Shown here: in pieces, positions 1-5,576 of the stretch
How positions within the stretch are numbered: the first letter of the stretch is position 1
Layout of the letters: the number at the start of each line of letters is the position of its first letter
Program-made: the position numbers and the translations under genes
Origin: Actinomycetota bacterium
GTDB taxonomy: Bacteria; Actinomycetota; Actinomycetes; Actinomycetales; Microbacteriaceae
Direction: 5' to 3'
Assembly (NCBI GenBank): GCA_009703445.1
Contig: WLGA01000067.1
Coordinates: 1-6,187 of the forward strand
Length of the DNA stretch: 6,187 nt
The notes under the pieces: generated by a model
Databases searched by the model: none
The model's input: the letters and a program-made list of their open reading frames with translations, nothing else
Told to the model about the DNA's origin: nothing

Positions 1-287
1 CCACCAGGGAAGCCGCCACCTTGGCCGCCACCAAATCCGCCACGGGCACCAGGGCCCATTGCGCGCATCTGGTCATACTCGGCGCGCTGATCTTTGTCAG
101 AGAGCACCGAATAGGCCTCGGAGATTTCCTTGAAGCGGGCCTCTGCCTTTGCATCACCCGGATTGGTGTCTGGGTGAAACTGGCGTGAGAGCTTGCGATA
201 AGTCTTCTTCAGCTCAGCCTCAGACACGCCCTTAGTCACGCCAAGGATCTTATAAAAATCCTTGTCGAACCAGTCTTGACTTGCCAT
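1..287 (-). CDS. dnaJ: DnaJ co-chaperone (Hsp40), N-terminal part, runs off the left edge
   Basis: This is the 5' part of dnaJ, translated by hand from ATG at 287-285; 95 full codons are in the window. Residues about 9-73 form a J domain with the invariant HPD tripeptide at 38-40, flanked by the usual helix II (ELKKTYRKLSRQF) and helix III (ARFKEISEAYSVLSD). From residue 78 the chain becomes Gly/Phe-rich (GGFGGGQGGGF), which is the start of the G/F linker; zinc-finger and C-terminal substrate domains would lie beyond the edge. The HPD loop is the part that stimulates DnaK's ATPase, and DnaJ delivers unfolded clients in the cytoplasm. The N-terminus MASQDWFDKDFYKILGV resembles actinobacterial DnaJ1 proteins found in dnaK operons. 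It lies 32 nt after grpE, with AGAGG at 298-302 as ribosome binding site. The identity is secure; whether it is full length cannot be seen. Confidence 0.96.
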   Translation of the reverse strand, partial: MASQDWFDKDFYKILGVTKGVSEAELKKTYRKLSRQFHPDTNPGDAKAEARFKEISEAYSVLSDKDQRAEYDQMRAMGPGARGGFGGGQGGGFPG

Positions 288-297
288 CTTTAGCGAA

Positions 298-302
298 CCT
301 CT
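298..302 (-). promoter_or_regulatory. Ribosome binding site of dnaJ
   Basis: On the minus strand AGAGG lies 10 nt before the ATG at 287. This supports that start and means dnaJ has its own initiation signal inside the operon, with no visible terminator or promoter in the 32-nt gap after grpE. Confidence 0.7.
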
Positions 303-319
303 TTTTTGGTGTGAATAAT

Positions 320-874
320 TTATGCCGGGATGTTTACTGCAACCATTGCTGGTCGAAGTAGACGGTCGCCGAGCATGAAGCCCGGCTCAACTACGTCAGC
401 GATGACGTTCTCGGTTACCTCGGCCGAAGGAGTCTGAACCAAGGCGTTGTGGATTTCAGGGTCGAACTTGTCGCCCTTCTCGCCAAACGCCTTTAGGCCA
501 AACTTATCTCCTGCATTGCGAAGCTTGCCAACCACCGCGGCAAACGGAGAACCTTCAAGGTCTCCGTGTGCCTCGGCGCGTGACAGGTCGTCGAGAGCCG
601 GAAGAATCGCACGAAGCACCTCTGCGATGGCAGAGTTGCGAGCTACATCGCGGTCACGCTCAACGCGTGACTTGTAGTTCACAAACTCGGCCTGCAGACG
701 CTGCAAGTCGGCCAATAGTTCGGCTTCCTTGCTCTGTGGACCCAAGTCTTCGACCAGGTCCTTCAGTTCTTCGTCAAGAGGATCAGAGCCCGAAGGGTTG
801 TCTGATTCGAGAGATTGCGAAGCATCGTGAATCGAATCGGATGACCCTTCAGGGTTCATGTTCTCTTCGGTCAT
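320..874 (-). CDS. grpE: GrpE nucleotide exchange factor of DnaK
   Basis: GrpE is the cytoplasmic homodimer that opens the DnaK nucleotide cleft and releases ADP. The 184-residue protein has the family layout: an acidic, low-complexity N-terminal tail (1-45), a long helical coiled-coil segment (about 47-100, including LLADLQRLQAEFVNYKSRVERD), and a C-terminal beta head (about 125-183) with FDPEIHNAL at 137-145 and the family signature around PGFMLGDRLLRPAMVAV (164-180). The family usually has His-Glu after the NP/DP motif; here it is His-Asn (142-143), a small deviation. The start at 874 is chosen because it overlaps the dnaK stop in TAATG, with a purine-rich Shine-Dalgarno-like stretch just before it. 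An in-frame ATG at codon 6 is an alternative that would remove only five residues. It is co-transcribed with dnaK and dnaJ by position. Confidence 0.97.
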   Translation of the reverse strand: MTEENMNPEGSSDSIHDASQSLESDNPSGSDPLDEELKDLVEDLGPQSKEAELLADLQRLQAEFVNYKSRVERDRDVARNSAIAEVLRAILPALDDLSRAEAHGDLEGSPFAAVVGKLRNAGDKFGLKAFGEKGDKFDPEIHNALVQTPSAEVTENVIADVVEPGFMLGDRLLRPAMVAVNIPA

Positions 875-2709
875 TACTTCTTCTCTTCTTCGTCGACAAC
901 CTCGGCGTCAACAACATCCTCGGCAGAAGCCTCGGCTGCTGCTTCTTCGCCTTCGGCTGGCTGCGCTGCATAGATTGCCTCGCCCAGCTTCTGCTGTGAA
1001 ACAACTAGAGCGTCGAATGCGATCTTCACTGCTTCGATGTCTTCTCCGGCGAGCGCGGTCTTCAAAGCGTCGACGTCTGCCTGAACTGAAGTCTTTACGT
1101 CCTCAGGTAGCTTCTCGTCGTTCTCCTTGATTAGCTTCTCGGTTGAGTAGACGATCTGCTCAGCTGAGTTGCGGGTGTCGGCTTCTTCGCGACGCTTCTT
1201 GTCTTCAGCAGCGTGCTCTTCACCTTCGCGAACCATGCGCTCGATGTCTTCCTTTGAAAGCGATGAACCACCGGTGATGGTGACCGAAGCCTCTTTGCCG
1301 GTGCCCTTGTCCTTTGCAGAAACGTGCACGATACCATTGGCGTCGATGTCGAAGGTGACCTCGATCTGTGGCACGCCGCGTGGTGCTGGAGCGATGCCGG
1401 CTAGGTCGAAGTTGCCGAGTGACTTGTTGTCACGAACGAACTCACGCTCACCCTGGTAAACCTGGATAGAAACCGAAGGCTGGTTGTCATCAGCAGTGGT
1501 GAAGGTTTCTGAACGCTTGGTTGGGATAGCGGTGTTGCGCTCGATCAGCTTGGTCATGATGCCACCCTTGGTCTCGATACCGAGAGAAAGTGGAGTCACG
1601 TCGATTAGCAGAACGTCCTTGCGCTCACCCTTTAGAACACCAGCCTGTAGCGATGCACCGACTGCGACGACCTCATCCGGGTTTACACCCTTGTTTGGCT
1701 CGCGGCCACCGGTCAAGCTCTTTACAAGCTCAGACACTGCAGGCATACGGGTTGAACCACCGACGAGAACTACGTGAGCAATGTCGCCAACCTTTACGCC
1801 GGCTTCCTTGATTACGTCGTTGAACGGCTTCTTGGTGCGCTCTAGTAGGTCAGCGGTTAGCTGCTCGAACTGTGCGCGGGTTAGGGTCTCATCCAAGTTT
1901 GCTGGGCCGTTCTCGGTTAGAGATAGGTAAGGCAACTGGATGTTCGCAGTCATTGACTGTGAAAGCTCCTTCTTTGCCTGCTCGGCTGCTTCCTTTAGAC
2001 GCTGAAGCGCAATCTTGTCCTTCGAGACGTCTACGCCCGAGGTCTCCTTGAACTTCTTCACTAGGTGCTCAACTACACGCTGGTCCCAGTCGTCTCCACC
2101 GAGACGGTTGTCACCAGAGGTTGCGCGAACCTGGATGGTTGAGAAGCCCTCATCCTTGCCCACTTCTAGAAGTGAAACGTCGAAGGTTCCGCCACCGAGG
2201 TCGAATACGAGGATTAGCTCGTCTTCCTTACCCTTGTCTAGGCCGTAAGCCAGTGCGGCAGCGGTTGGCTCGTTGATGATGCGAAGCACGTTTAGGCCCG
2301 CGATCTCACCGGCATCCTTGGTTGCCTGACGCTCAGCGTCGTTGAAGTATGCAGGAACGGTAATAACTGCGTCGGTGACTGCTTCACCTAGGTAGGTCTC
2401 TGCGTCACGCTTTAGCTTCGCAAGGATGCGAGCCGAGATCTCCTGTGGGGTGAACTTCTTGTCGTCGACGGCGAAAGTCCAGTCAGTTCCCATGTGGCGC
2501 TTGACCGATGCGATGGTGCGGTCAACGTTGGTGACTGCCTGACGCTTTGCGGTCTCGCCAACGAGAACTTCGCCATCCTTGGTGAAAGCCACGATGGATG
2601 GGGTGGTGCGGAAGCCCTCTGCGTTAGCGATGACGGTTGGCTCGCCACCCTCTAGAACAGAAACTGCGCTGTTGGTGGTTCCAAGGTCGATGCCTACTGC
2701 ACGTGCCAT
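874..2709 (-). CDS. dnaK: DnaK, Hsp70 molecular chaperone
   Basis: This ATP-driven cytoplasmic chaperone binds exposed hydrophobic peptide segments. The 611-residue protein starts at MARAVGIDLGTT. The nucleotide-binding domain (1-360) shows the phosphate-1 motif IDLGTT (7-12), INEPTAAALAYG (145-156), DLGGGTFD (170-177) and the third Hsp70 signature VVLVGGSTRMPAV (313-325). The interdomain linker is DVLLIDVTP (365-373), followed by the beta substrate-binding domain (to about 480), a helical lid, and an acidic tail ending DEEEKK. Compared with E. coli DnaK the first domain lacks a block of roughly 24 residues after RHMG (71-74), as is known for Gram-positive Hsp70s. An upstream in-frame ATG at 2796 would add 29 residues, but they are not Hsp70-like, and the AAGGAG at 2719-2724 fits the start at 2709. 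It is the first gene of dnaK-grpE-dnaJ, and HAIR operators upstream point to HspR repression. Confidence 0.98.
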   Translation of the reverse strand: MARAVGIDLGTTNSAVSVLEGGEPTVIANAEGFRTTPSIVAFTKDGEVLVGETAKRQAVTNVDRTIASVKRHMGTDWTFAVDDKKFTPQEISARILAKLKRDAETYLGEAVTDAVITVPAYFNDAERQATKDAGEIAGLNVLRIINEPTAAALAYGLDKGKEDELILVFDLGGGTFDVSLLEVGKDEGFSTIQVRATSGDNRLGGDDWDQRVVEHLVKKFKETSGVDVSKDKIALQRLKEAAEQAKKELSQSMTANIQLPYLSLTENGPANLDETLTRAQFEQLTADLLERTKKPFNDVIKEAGVKVGDIAHVVLVGGSTRMPAVSELVKSLTGGREPNKGVNPDEVVAVGASLQAGVLKGERKDVLLIDVTPLSLGIETKGGIMTKLIERNTAIPTKRSETFTTADDNQPSVSIQVYQGEREFVRDNKSLGNFDLAGIAPAPRGVPQIEVTFDIDANGIVHVSAKDKGTGKEASVTITGGSSLSKEDIERMVREGEEHAAEDKKRREEADTRNSAEQIVYSTEKLIKENDEKLPEDVKTSVQADVDALKTALAGEDIEAVKIAFDALVVSQQKLGEAIYAAQPAEGEEAAAEASAEDVVDAEVVDEEEKK

Positions 2710-2718
2710 TATGTGTAT

Positions 2719-2724
2719 CTCCTT
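2719..2724 (-). promoter_or_regulatory. Strong Shine-Dalgarno that fixes the dnaK start
   Basis: The minus strand reads AAGGAG 9 nt before ATG 2709. This settles the start over the longer reading frame from 2796. Just upstream, 2727-2730 and 2738-2741 can pair (GGGC/GCCC) to form a small stem, and the motif CAAAAGG occurs twice in this leader, once in that loop and once overlapping the Shine-Dalgarno. Confidence 0.85.
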
Positions 2725-2765
2725 TTGGGCCTTTTGAGCCCGCCTGATTATTACCCACTCGCTCG

Positions 2766-2790
2766 AACTTGAGCGATGTTGACTCAAGTT
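2766..2790. promoter_or_regulatory. HAIR operator 1 (predicted HspR site)
   Basis: The dyad is AACTTGAGC-N7-ACTCAAGTT: eight of nine arm positions pair, and only the innermost pair (2774/2782) fails. It matches the HspR-associated inverted repeat CTTGAGT-N7-ACTCAAG with a single change in the left arm. HspR is the MerR-family heat-shock repressor of actinobacterial dnaK operons. The site lies 57 nt upstream of the dnaK ATG and overlaps the predicted -10 box and start of transcription, where a bound repressor would block RNA polymerase. No hspR gene is visible in the window; in related genomes it follows dnaJ. Confidence 0.88.
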
Positions 2791-2815
2791 TCGCACCAGG
2801 GTGAAATCTTGTCAA
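2787..2815 (-). promoter_or_regulatory. Candidate vegetative promoter of dnaK-grpE-dnaJ
   Basis: On the minus strand a perfect TTGACA (2810-2815) is followed after 17 nt by GAAACT (2787-2792), a weak -10 that keeps A2, A4 and T6 of the consensus. Transcription would start near 2780, giving a leader of about 70 nt. The promoter lies between the two HAIR dyads, with HAIR 1 overlapping the -10. An AATAAT at 2747-2752 is an alternative -10 but has no good -35 at the right distance. Confidence 0.5.
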
Positions 2816-2818
2816 GCA

Positions 2819-2841
2819 AGTTGAGTGAGGTTGACTCAACT
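2819..2841. promoter_or_regulatory. HAIR operator 2 (predicted HspR site)
   Basis: A perfect 8-bp dyad, AGTTGAGT-N7-ACTCAACT, lies just upstream of the predicted -35. It differs from the HAIR consensus only at the outermost position of each arm (C to G on the left, G to C on the right, a compensated change). Its spacer GAGGTTG differs from that of operator 1 (GATGTTG) at one base, so the two sites share GTTGACTCAA as a direct repeat. The centres (2778 and 2830) are 52 bp apart, close to five helical turns, which would place two bound repressors on the same DNA face (inference). Confidence 0.8.
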
Positions 2842-2862
2842 CTGGGCAAATTCCCAGAGTTG
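2837..2862. repeat. Perfect 10-bp inverted repeat overlapping HAIR 2
   Basis: Arms CAACTCTGGG (2837-2846) and CCCAGAGTTG (2853-2862) are separated by CAAATT. The left arm shares its first bases with the right arm of HAIR 2. No T-tract follows on either strand, so it is not a standard intrinsic terminator; it could be another regulator's site or a structural element. Function not known. Confidence 0.6.
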
Positions 2863-2876
2863 GGGGCGTGGCGAAC

Positions 2877-2903
2877 AAAAACACGGAAGTTATCCGTGTT
2901 TTT
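2877..2903. terminator. Bidirectional terminator-like hairpin between divergent genes
   Basis: AAAAACACGGA (2877-2887) pairs perfectly with TCCGTGTTTTT (2893-2903) around a 5-nt loop. On either strand the stem carries A5 on one side and ends in T5, as in bidirectional Rho-independent terminators, although its core has only about four G-C pairs. No gene ends here: dnaK and the transporter gene both start and point away. It may insulate the two promoters or stop antisense or readthrough transcripts. Confidence 0.6.
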
Positions 2904-2953
2904 CGACACGGCAACCGAAACCGCGCCAGCCGAAGATTAACCTTTCATTTCCC

Positions 2954-2987
2954 TTGTGGCATCGGCAGCCGCCGCTAGAGTTTCGAT
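2954..2987 (+). promoter_or_regulatory. Predicted leaderless promoter of the MFS gene
   Basis: TTGTGG (2954-2959), a 16-nt spacer and TAGAGT (2976-2981) fit a -35/-10 pair. The -10 ends 6 nt before ATG 2988, so transcription should begin at or next to the A of the start codon. No Shine-Dalgarno is present, which agrees with a leaderless mRNA as is common in Actinomycetota. Confidence 0.65.
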
Positions 2988-4304
2988 ATGACTTCCAATG
3001 GCGCAAGCACTAAGAAACGTGGCACCTTCTCATGGGCACTCTGGGACTGGGCGGAACAGCCTTACCCGACGATCATGCAGACCTTCATCTTCCCGGTCTA
3101 CTTGGCCGGTGCGGTTGCGACCGCCGGCGACAATGCCGACACCAAACTCGGCTGGGCCACCACTATCGCGGGCATCCTGCTCGCATTGATTGCGCCGGTT
3201 CTCGGCCGTCGCTCGGATGAGAGCGGCAAGCGCAAGTTCTGGCTGATGGTCAACACATACGTGTTGGTGGTAATCATGGTGGCCAGCTTCTTCATCGAGC
3301 CGAAGCCTGAATACTTCGTGATGGGCCTCGTGCTTTATGGCCTCGGGTCCGTGGTTCAAGAGTCGGCGTTCATCAACTACTACGCGATGCTCAAGTCGGT
3401 CACGACCGAAAAGAACATCGGCCGCGTCTCGGGTTACGCCTGGGCGCTCGGATATGCAGGTGGAATCATCTTGCTCTGCGTTTCGCTATTCGGCTTCATC
3501 CTGCCGGAAACCGTATTTGGCGCCCCGAGCGAAAACGGGATGTCTGTCCGAATCGTCTTCCTGTTCTCGGCTGCCTGGACTCTGATCTTCTCGATTCCGA
3601 TGCTGCTAAATGTTCCTGAAATCGCTCGCAAGGATGGCGGCCGCGGCCGCGAGAGCATCGTCCAGTCATACCAAGCGCTTTGGGGCCAGCTAAAGAGCCT
3701 TCGCGCTCAGGCTCCGGAAACCTTCAAGTTCCTGATCTCTTCGGCCATTTACCGCGATGGTCTAGCCGGTGTGTTCACCTTCGGTGCAGTGCTCGGTTCC
3801 TTGGCCTTCGGTTTCAGCCAGACCCAGATCATCCTGTTTGGAATCGCAGCGAACATCGTCGCCGGAATCGGTGCCGCCGTTGGCGGTCGCCTTGACGACA
3901 TCATCGGCAGCCGCAGCGTAATCATCGGCTCGCTAGTCGGTTTGATCATCGCCGGTAGCGGAGTCTTCATCTTCGCCGGCCAGGGTGTCATCACCTACTG
4001 GATTGGCGGCTTGCTACTTTGCCTATTCGTTGGCCCAGCTCAAGCGTCGAGCCGCACCTTTGTTTCACGCTTCACTCCTCACGGTCGTGAGGGCGAAGTC
4101 TTTGGGCTCTACCAAACCACGGGTCGCGCCGTTTCGTTCTTGTCGGGCGCATTCTGGTCAATCTCGATCGCAATCGGCGGTGCCCTCACCGGTGCCGAGA
4201 ACGCGACCATTTACGGAGTGCTCGGCCTGATGGTCATCCTGATTGTCGGCTTGTTCTTGTTGCTTCGTGTTCACCCTCGCCCACAGGTGCTCGACGCAAA
4301 ATAA
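2988..4304 (+). CDS. MFS transporter, UMF1/Atg22-like family
   Basis: This 438-residue integral membrane protein has about 12 hydrophobic segments (roughly 26-46, 56-74, 84-103, 108-124, 148-172, 187-208, 247-272, 278-299, 309-328, 333-353, 374-398, 405-427) with a longer central cytoplasmic loop (209-246), as in the major facilitator superfamily. FSWALWDWAEQPYPT (14-28) matches the typical UMF1 opening (WALYDWANSAF type). GRRSDESGKRK (73-83) is MFS motif A in the 2-3 loop. GYAWALGYAGG (149-159) and SRTFVSRFTPHGREGEVFGL (355-374) are also characteristic of this family, which is related to yeast vacuolar effluxer Atg22. Substrates of bacterial members are mostly unknown, so no substrate is proposed. 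The start at 2988 is supported by the -10 box exactly 6 nt upstream. No terminator is visible before the LysE-family gene 28 nt downstream, so readthrough is possible. Confidence 0.9.
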   Translation: MTSNGASTKKRGTFSWALWDWAEQPYPTIMQTFIFPVYLAGAVATAGDNADTKLGWATTIAGILLALIAPVLGRRSDESGKRKFWLMVNTYVLVVIMVASFFIEPKPEYFVMGLVLYGLGSVVQESAFINYYAMLKSVTTEKNIGRVSGYAWALGYAGGIILLCVSLFGFILPETVFGAPSENGMSVRIVFLFSAAWTLIFSIPMLLNVPEIARKDGGRGRESIVQSYQALWGQLKSLRAQAPETFKFLISSAIYRDGLAGVFTFGAVLGSLAFGFSQTQIILFGIAANIVAGIGAAVGGRLDDIIGSRSVIIGSLVGLIIAGSGVFIFAGQGVITYWIGGLLLCLFVGPAQASSRTFVSRFTPHGREGEVFGLYQTTGRAVSFLSGAFWSISIAIGGALTGAENATIYGVLGLMVILIVGLFLLLRVHPRPQVLDAK

Positions 4305-4320
4305 GCAACCGCCCGTTCTC

Positions 4321-4332
4321 TAGACTTTAGGC
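4321..4332 (+). promoter_or_regulatory. Predicted -10 box of a leaderless LysE-family transcript
   Basis: TAGACT (4321-4326) is followed by exactly 6 nt and then ATG 4333, the same geometry as at 2976-2988 and 5564-5576. No convincing -35 lies 16-18 nt upstream, and there is no spaced Shine-Dalgarno. This internal promoter could act alongside readthrough from the upstream transporter gene. Confidence 0.55.
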
Positions 4333-4965
4333 ATGCTCGATTTCAGCCAGTTGCTGCCGTTTAGCCTGGCCTCACTGATTCTGATCTTGTCGCCTGGCGC
4401 CGATTCCTTCGTGCTCCTGCGCATCGCGCACTCTCGTGGAGTCAAAGACGGGATGTCTGCCCTCTGGGGCATCAACCTGGGCAACACCACCCAAGCCCTG
4501 CTCATGATTTCCGGAATTGGCCTGGTGGTTTCCAAGAGCGAAGCCGCGATTTTCGTCTTGAAAATTCTCGGCGGGCTATACATGGCCTACTTGGCAGTCA
4601 TGGCAACCCGGGCGGCAATCAGACCAGCCATGCCGGTTGCGGTCCCTAGCGCCGAAGGCGCTCGCGTTAAAAATGGTTCGCCGTTTATGCAGGGTTTAAT
4701 CAGCAATATCACCAACCCGAAGCCTCTGCTGTTTTACCTGGCGTTCTTCCCACTCTTCATCGGTTCCGCGAGAAACGTGCCACTTCAGCTAACGATGCTC
4801 TCGTCGATTTTCGTTGGGATGGCGCTGGTTTGGCAGACCGTGATTGTTTACGGTGCCGTGAAGCTCAGCGAGACCATGAAGTCTGTGCGCTTCAACCGCA
4901 TCATGGATGTGGTTTGCGCCATTGCCTTTGCGGCAATCTCGGTGCTTATTTTTAGTGAGCTCTAG
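4333..4965 (+). CDS. LysE/RhtB-family amino-acid or metabolite exporter
   Basis: This 210-residue membrane protein has the length and pattern of LysE/RhtB exporters, which move amino acids or similar small molecules out of the cell. The family signature SPGADSFVLL (20-29) ends the first membrane segment, followed by SRGVKDGMSALWGINLGN (34-51). A polar loop (about 95-115) separates three N-terminal segments from the C-terminal half, which opens with FMQGLISNITNPKPLLFYLAFF (from 118), the conserved F-x-G-x-x-x-N-x-x-NPK motif. Six membrane segments are expected: about 6-27, 44-66, 72-93, 130-148, 153-176, 190-208. No specific substrate can be read from the sequence. It ends convergent with the CopC-domain gene: its TAG stop lies in the same CTAG that gives the stop on the other strand. 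No hairpin terminator was seen at this junction. Confidence 0.92.
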   Translation: MLDFSQLLPFSLASLILILSPGADSFVLLRIAHSRGVKDGMSALWGINLGNTTQALLMISGIGLVVSKSEAAIFVLKILGGLYMAYLAVMATRAAIRPAMPVAVPSAEGARVKNGSPFMQGLISNITNPKPLLFYLAFFPLFIGSARNVPLQLTMLSSIFVGMALVWQTVIVYGAVKLSETMKSVRFNRIMDVVCAIAFAAISVLIFSEL

Positions 4966-5534
4966 CTCTTCTTTGCTGCGCTAAAGCGACGGAACACGAA
5001 GAACATCGCTGCGGCAACCAAGATCGCTCCGACTGCAACGCTTAGCCCGATAACCAGACCATTCACCGGCTGCTCTTCGGCCGGCTCCTCATACAGGGTT
5101 GCCTCGGGGGCTTCAGAAATCACCATCGGGGTCGCCTCGGCAGATCGAGCCGCAGCGCTTACCTCAAACTCGATAACACCCTCGATTGGGTGGCCATCGG
5201 TCGAAACCACTCGATAGGTGATCTTGTAGTTGTCGTCGGCCAGGTTCGGCTGCAACGAAACGGTTAGCACCTCGCCGGTCACCTGATAGTCGGCGTTGTC
5301 GACTCGCTCGTTGGCGCTGTTCACGACATCGATTTGGTTCGCGGCATCTTCACCAGCAATCACCAGCAGCTTTTCGCCAAAGGTCAACGCAACAACCGCC
5401 GGCGCCGCCCCGATGACAGAGTTTGCCTCAGGGTTTGAAGATTCAAGTTCGGCGTGAGCAAATGCAACCTGGGCAGGAAGCACTCCCGAAATCGCAAGAA
5501 CGATGGTGGCTAGAGCCTTGGCAAACTTGTTCAT
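4962..5534 (-). CDS. copC: CopC-domain copper-binding protein, secreted and membrane-anchored
   Basis: This 190-residue protein has a signal peptide (1-26, cleavage predicted after AFA), so the mature chain starts with His27 in HAELESSNPEANS. Mature N-terminal His plus Asp113 and His115 in VVSTDGHP (109-116) match the known Cu(II) ligands of CopC. The CopC beta-sandwich covers about 27-125. A Pro/Glu/Ala-rich linker (130-158) leads to one membrane helix (159-181) and a basic tail (RRFSAAKKS), so the copper domain should sit outside the cell membrane with its C-terminus inside. There is no Met-rich Cu(I) site and no fused CopD domain. The start at 5534 has AAAGG 5 nt upstream (5540-5544). It is divergent from the BlaI-type regulator, with 41 nt between the starts, which suggests shared regulation. 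Copper binding is inferred from ligands; the physiological role (import, sequestration or delivery) is not known. Confidence 0.92.
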   Translation of the reverse strand: MNKFAKALATIVLAISGVLPAQVAFAHAELESSNPEANSVIGAAPAVVALTFGEKLLVIAGEDAANQIDVVNSANERVDNADYQVTGEVLTVSLQPNLADDNYKITYRVVSTDGHPIEGVIEFEVSAAARSAEATPMVISEAPEATLYEEPAEEQPVNGLVIGLSVAVGAILVAAAMFFVFRRFSAAKKS

Positions 5535-5539
5535 CTGAA

Positions 5540-5544
5540 CCTTT
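5540..5544 (-). promoter_or_regulatory. Ribosome binding site of the CopC gene
   Basis: Minus-strand AAAGG lies 5 nt before ATG 5534. In contrast to its divergent neighbour, this gene therefore has a leader with a Shine-Dalgarno (about 30 nt if the predicted promoter is right). Confidence 0.65.
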
Positions 5545-5563
5545 CGGGTAGTTCGACATTGTG

Positions 5564-5576
5564 TAGAATGATTCTA
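5564..5576. promoter_or_regulatory. Palindrome with divergent -10 boxes; candidate BlaI-type operator
   Basis: TAGAAT-G-ATTCTA is a perfect 6-1-6 palindrome. Read on plus, TAGAAT (5564-5569) ends 6 nt before ATG 5576 and fits a leaderless -10 for the regulator. Read on minus, TAGAAT (5571-5576) is a -10 for the CopC gene. BlaI/MecI-family repressors bind short dyads as dimers at their own promoters, so this is the obvious operator candidate (inference). Confidence 0.6.

Noticed and set aside
858..2648. Several open frames of 60-97 codons within dnaK on either strand
   Set aside because: They are overlapping frames of a highly conserved gene with biased composition (Ser/Arg/Pro-rich products), with no family motifs and no start signals of their own.
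2710..2796. 29-residue N-terminal extension of DnaK from ATG 2796
   Set aside because: The extra residues are not Hsp70-like, the frame crosses the HAIR 1 operator and the predicted promoter start, and the AAGGAG at 2719-2724 fits the start at 2709.
2766..2841. The two similar dyads as a short CRISPR or other repeat array
   Set aside because: There are only two units, each is an inverted repeat matching the HAIR pattern, and they flank a promoter of the expected operon.
2820..2861. SigH/SigR-type heat or oxidative stress promoter (GGAAT-N17 to N19-GTT) for dnaK
   Set aside because: A minus-strand GGAAT is present at 2850-2854, but no GTT lies at the required distance.
3030..3359. 109-codon frame opposite the MFS gene
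   Set aside because: The product is His/Asp-rich, has no recognisable domain and lies fully inside a clear membrane-protein gene; treated as a shadow.
4940..4985. Intrinsic terminator at the convergent LysE/CopC junction
   Set aside because: Only a 4-bp GAGC/GCTC pairing around CTAG is present, with no G-C-rich stem and no T-tract.
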